A stretch of DNA of 5,187 bases from Chloroflexota bacterium (GTDB lineage Bacteria > Chloroflexota > Dormibacteria > Aeolococcales > Aeolococcaceae), in contig DNAU01000194.1 in the NCBI GenBank assembly GCA_003491925.1, positions 1 through 5,187 on the forward strand, in the 5' to 3' direction. The notes under the pieces are model-generated. The model had not been told where the DNA came from. It searched no databases and worked only from the letters and a program-made list of their open reading frames with translations. The translations under genes were made by a program, and so were the position numbers. This document shows positions 4,645 to 5,187 of the stretch, one piece after another; positions within the stretch are counted from its first letter, which is position 1; every line of letters begins with the position of its first letter.

Positions 4645-5121
4645 ATGCCGAAGCTCAGAGAGTGGAAGACGCTGTACCAGACCGACCGCGAGTGGCTGCG
4701 GATCAAGCGGGACGGGTCCGAGCCGACCCTGGAGGTGGCGGACGAGGTCGGAACCTACGAGGACGAGGACGGGTACGACCAGCCCGTGTTCCTGCTCCAC
4801 GAGTTCGAGGTGGAGCGCAAGAAGCTCGTCCCTGACCCGAGCGACCCCCGGAAGATCTACCTGGTGCCGGAGGGCTACGAGCCGTCGTGGCCCCACCCCC
4901 TCTCCTCGTACGAGGAGTGGTTCGGGGACGAGGAGAGCCTGGAGGAGGTCGCCCGGTCAACTGGCACGACCCCGCTCGAGCTGGCGCAGGCCTTCACCTC
5001 GCCCGACCCGAAGGTCCGGGCGGGTGCCTACATGGCGGTCGCCGACCACTTCGGACTCGACAACTTCGACAACTACCCCAGGAAGATCAAGGAGCCCGAG
5101 CTCAACGAGCGCTGGAGTTAA
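4645..5121 (+). CDS. Acidic soluble protein of unknown function
   Basis: This is a 158-residue protein. ATG 4645 has a strong site, AGGAGG (4630-4635), 9 nt upstream. It has no signal peptide or membrane span. The N-terminal half looks beta-rich, with an acidic loop at about 32-46 (EVGTYEDEDGYD) and a segment KKLVPDPSDPRKIYLVPEGY. The C-terminal half is helical: LEEVARSTGTTPLELAQAF, then AYMAVADHFGLDNFDNYP, ending in E-L-x-x-R-W-S. The ending (aromatic-Gly/NFD-x-YP...E...RW) resembles a C-terminal pattern I associate with uncharacterised phage and proviral proteins, but I cannot name the family with certainty. It is the last gene of the run; the next gene has its own promoter 10 bp beyond the stop. 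It might be a regulator or accessory protein of the element, and no function is claimed. Confidence 0.85.
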   Translation: MPKLREWKTLYQTDREWLRIKRDGSEPTLEVADEVGTYEDEDGYDQPVFLLHEFEVERKKLVPDPSDPRKIYLVPEGYEPSWPHPLSSYEEWFGDEESLEEVARSTGTTPLELAQAFTSPDPKVRAGAYMAVADHFGLDNFDNYPRKIKEPELNERWS

Positions 5122-5131
5122 GAAAGCATTC

Positions 5132-5161
5132 TTGACACCTGGTTCTTGGTGGTGATAAAAT
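5132..5161 (+). promoter_or_regulatory. Strong sigma-70-like promoter with extended -10
   Basis: A perfect -35 TTGACA (5132-5137), an 18-bp spacer and a -10 TAAAAT (5156-5161, 5 of 6) preceded by TG plus one base (an extended -10) are all present. Transcription should start near 5168, leaving a leader of about 17 nt. The first 16 bases, -35 plus ten spacer bases, are identical to the lipoprotein promoter on the minus strand at 1375-1360; after one mismatch, GTGG also matches. Conservation of the spacer, which the polymerase does not normally read, suggests an operator overlapping the promoter. The surrounding AT-rich sequence contrasts with the GC-rich genes before it. Confidence 0.85.
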
Positions 5162-5171
5162 AGCTTTTTAG

Positions 5172-5177
5172 AAAGGA
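5172..5177 (+). promoter_or_regulatory. Ribosome binding site of the gene at the right edge
   Basis: AAAGGA lies 7 nt before the ATG at 5185. It sits in a purine-rich leader immediately downstream of the predicted transcription start, as expected for a gene driven by the promoter at 5132. Confidence 0.75.
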
Positions 5178-5184
5178 AAAGGAC

Positions 5185-5187
5185 ATG
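5185..5187 (+). CDS. Start codon of a gene continuing past the window
   Basis: Only the ATG is present. Its reality is supported by the promoter and ribosome binding site placed correctly in front of it. It begins a new transcription unit that shares its promoter box with the lipoprotein gene. Nothing can be said of the product. Confidence 0.65.

Noticed and set aside
3945..4835. Plus-strand 296-codon frame overlapping the genes at 4015 and 4645
   Set aside because: The product is an Arg/Pro/Gly-rich low-complexity shadow. The alternative frames give structured proteins with the conserved tag and membrane anchor.
4027..4896. Long minus-strand open frame of 289 codons, and similar antisense frames at 2158-2970 and 3073-3660
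   Set aside because: These are antisense shadows of GC-rich genes. Their products are rich in Arg, Gly, Leu and His without domain-like features, and the plus-strand genes have ribosome binding sites and tight operon spacing.

Overview
The window is a compact, GC-rich stretch of bacterial accessory DNA. It is most likely part of a phage, provirus or related mobile element. It contains no recognisable core-metabolism gene, RNA gene, transposase or CRISPR array. The genes are small and mostly unknown, spaced 2-11 bp apart on the plus strand, and several encode single-span membrane proteins. The host lineage cannot be named. A TTGACA / extended TGATAAAAT promoter with a Shine-Dalgarno site at the right end points to a bacterium using a sigma-70-type polymerase.

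Layout: (1) 1-618 is the 3' end of a plus-strand gene for an apparently beta-rich protein, possibly structural. (2) About 627-1340, minus strand, is a gene of lower GC for a cysteine-rich lipoprotein with its own promoter, inserted moron-like between plus-strand genes. (3) 1380-1425 is a short divergent intergenic region. (4) 1426-5121 is an eight-gene plus-strand run that looks like one operon. It starts with two consecutive two-gene modules, each a short membrane protein followed by a small helical soluble protein. A DUF7007-like protein, two larger C-terminally anchored helical membrane proteins and an acidic protein follow. (5) 5122-5187 holds a strong promoter, a ribosome binding site and the start codon of the next gene.

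Three results stand out. First, three otherwise dissimilar membrane proteins (starts at 1426, 1961 and 4015) begin with the same peptide, MA[KHR]DLLLGxxxRxW; a fourth (3082) begins with a possible degenerate version. This looks like a shared N-terminal targeting or docking tag. Second, the first four genes are two diverged copies of one membrane-protein/soluble-protein module. Third, the promoters of the lipoprotein gene and of the gene at the right edge share 16 identical bases, running from the -35 box into the spacer, which suggests co-regulation.

A working hypothesis, which is inference only, is that 1426-4641 encodes a set of membrane-anchored proteins placed in one assembly by the common tag. 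That assembly could be the inner membrane of a lipid-containing virion or another phage or element-encoded envelope complex. The window shows no major capsid protein or packaging ATPase, so the virus type is not established.
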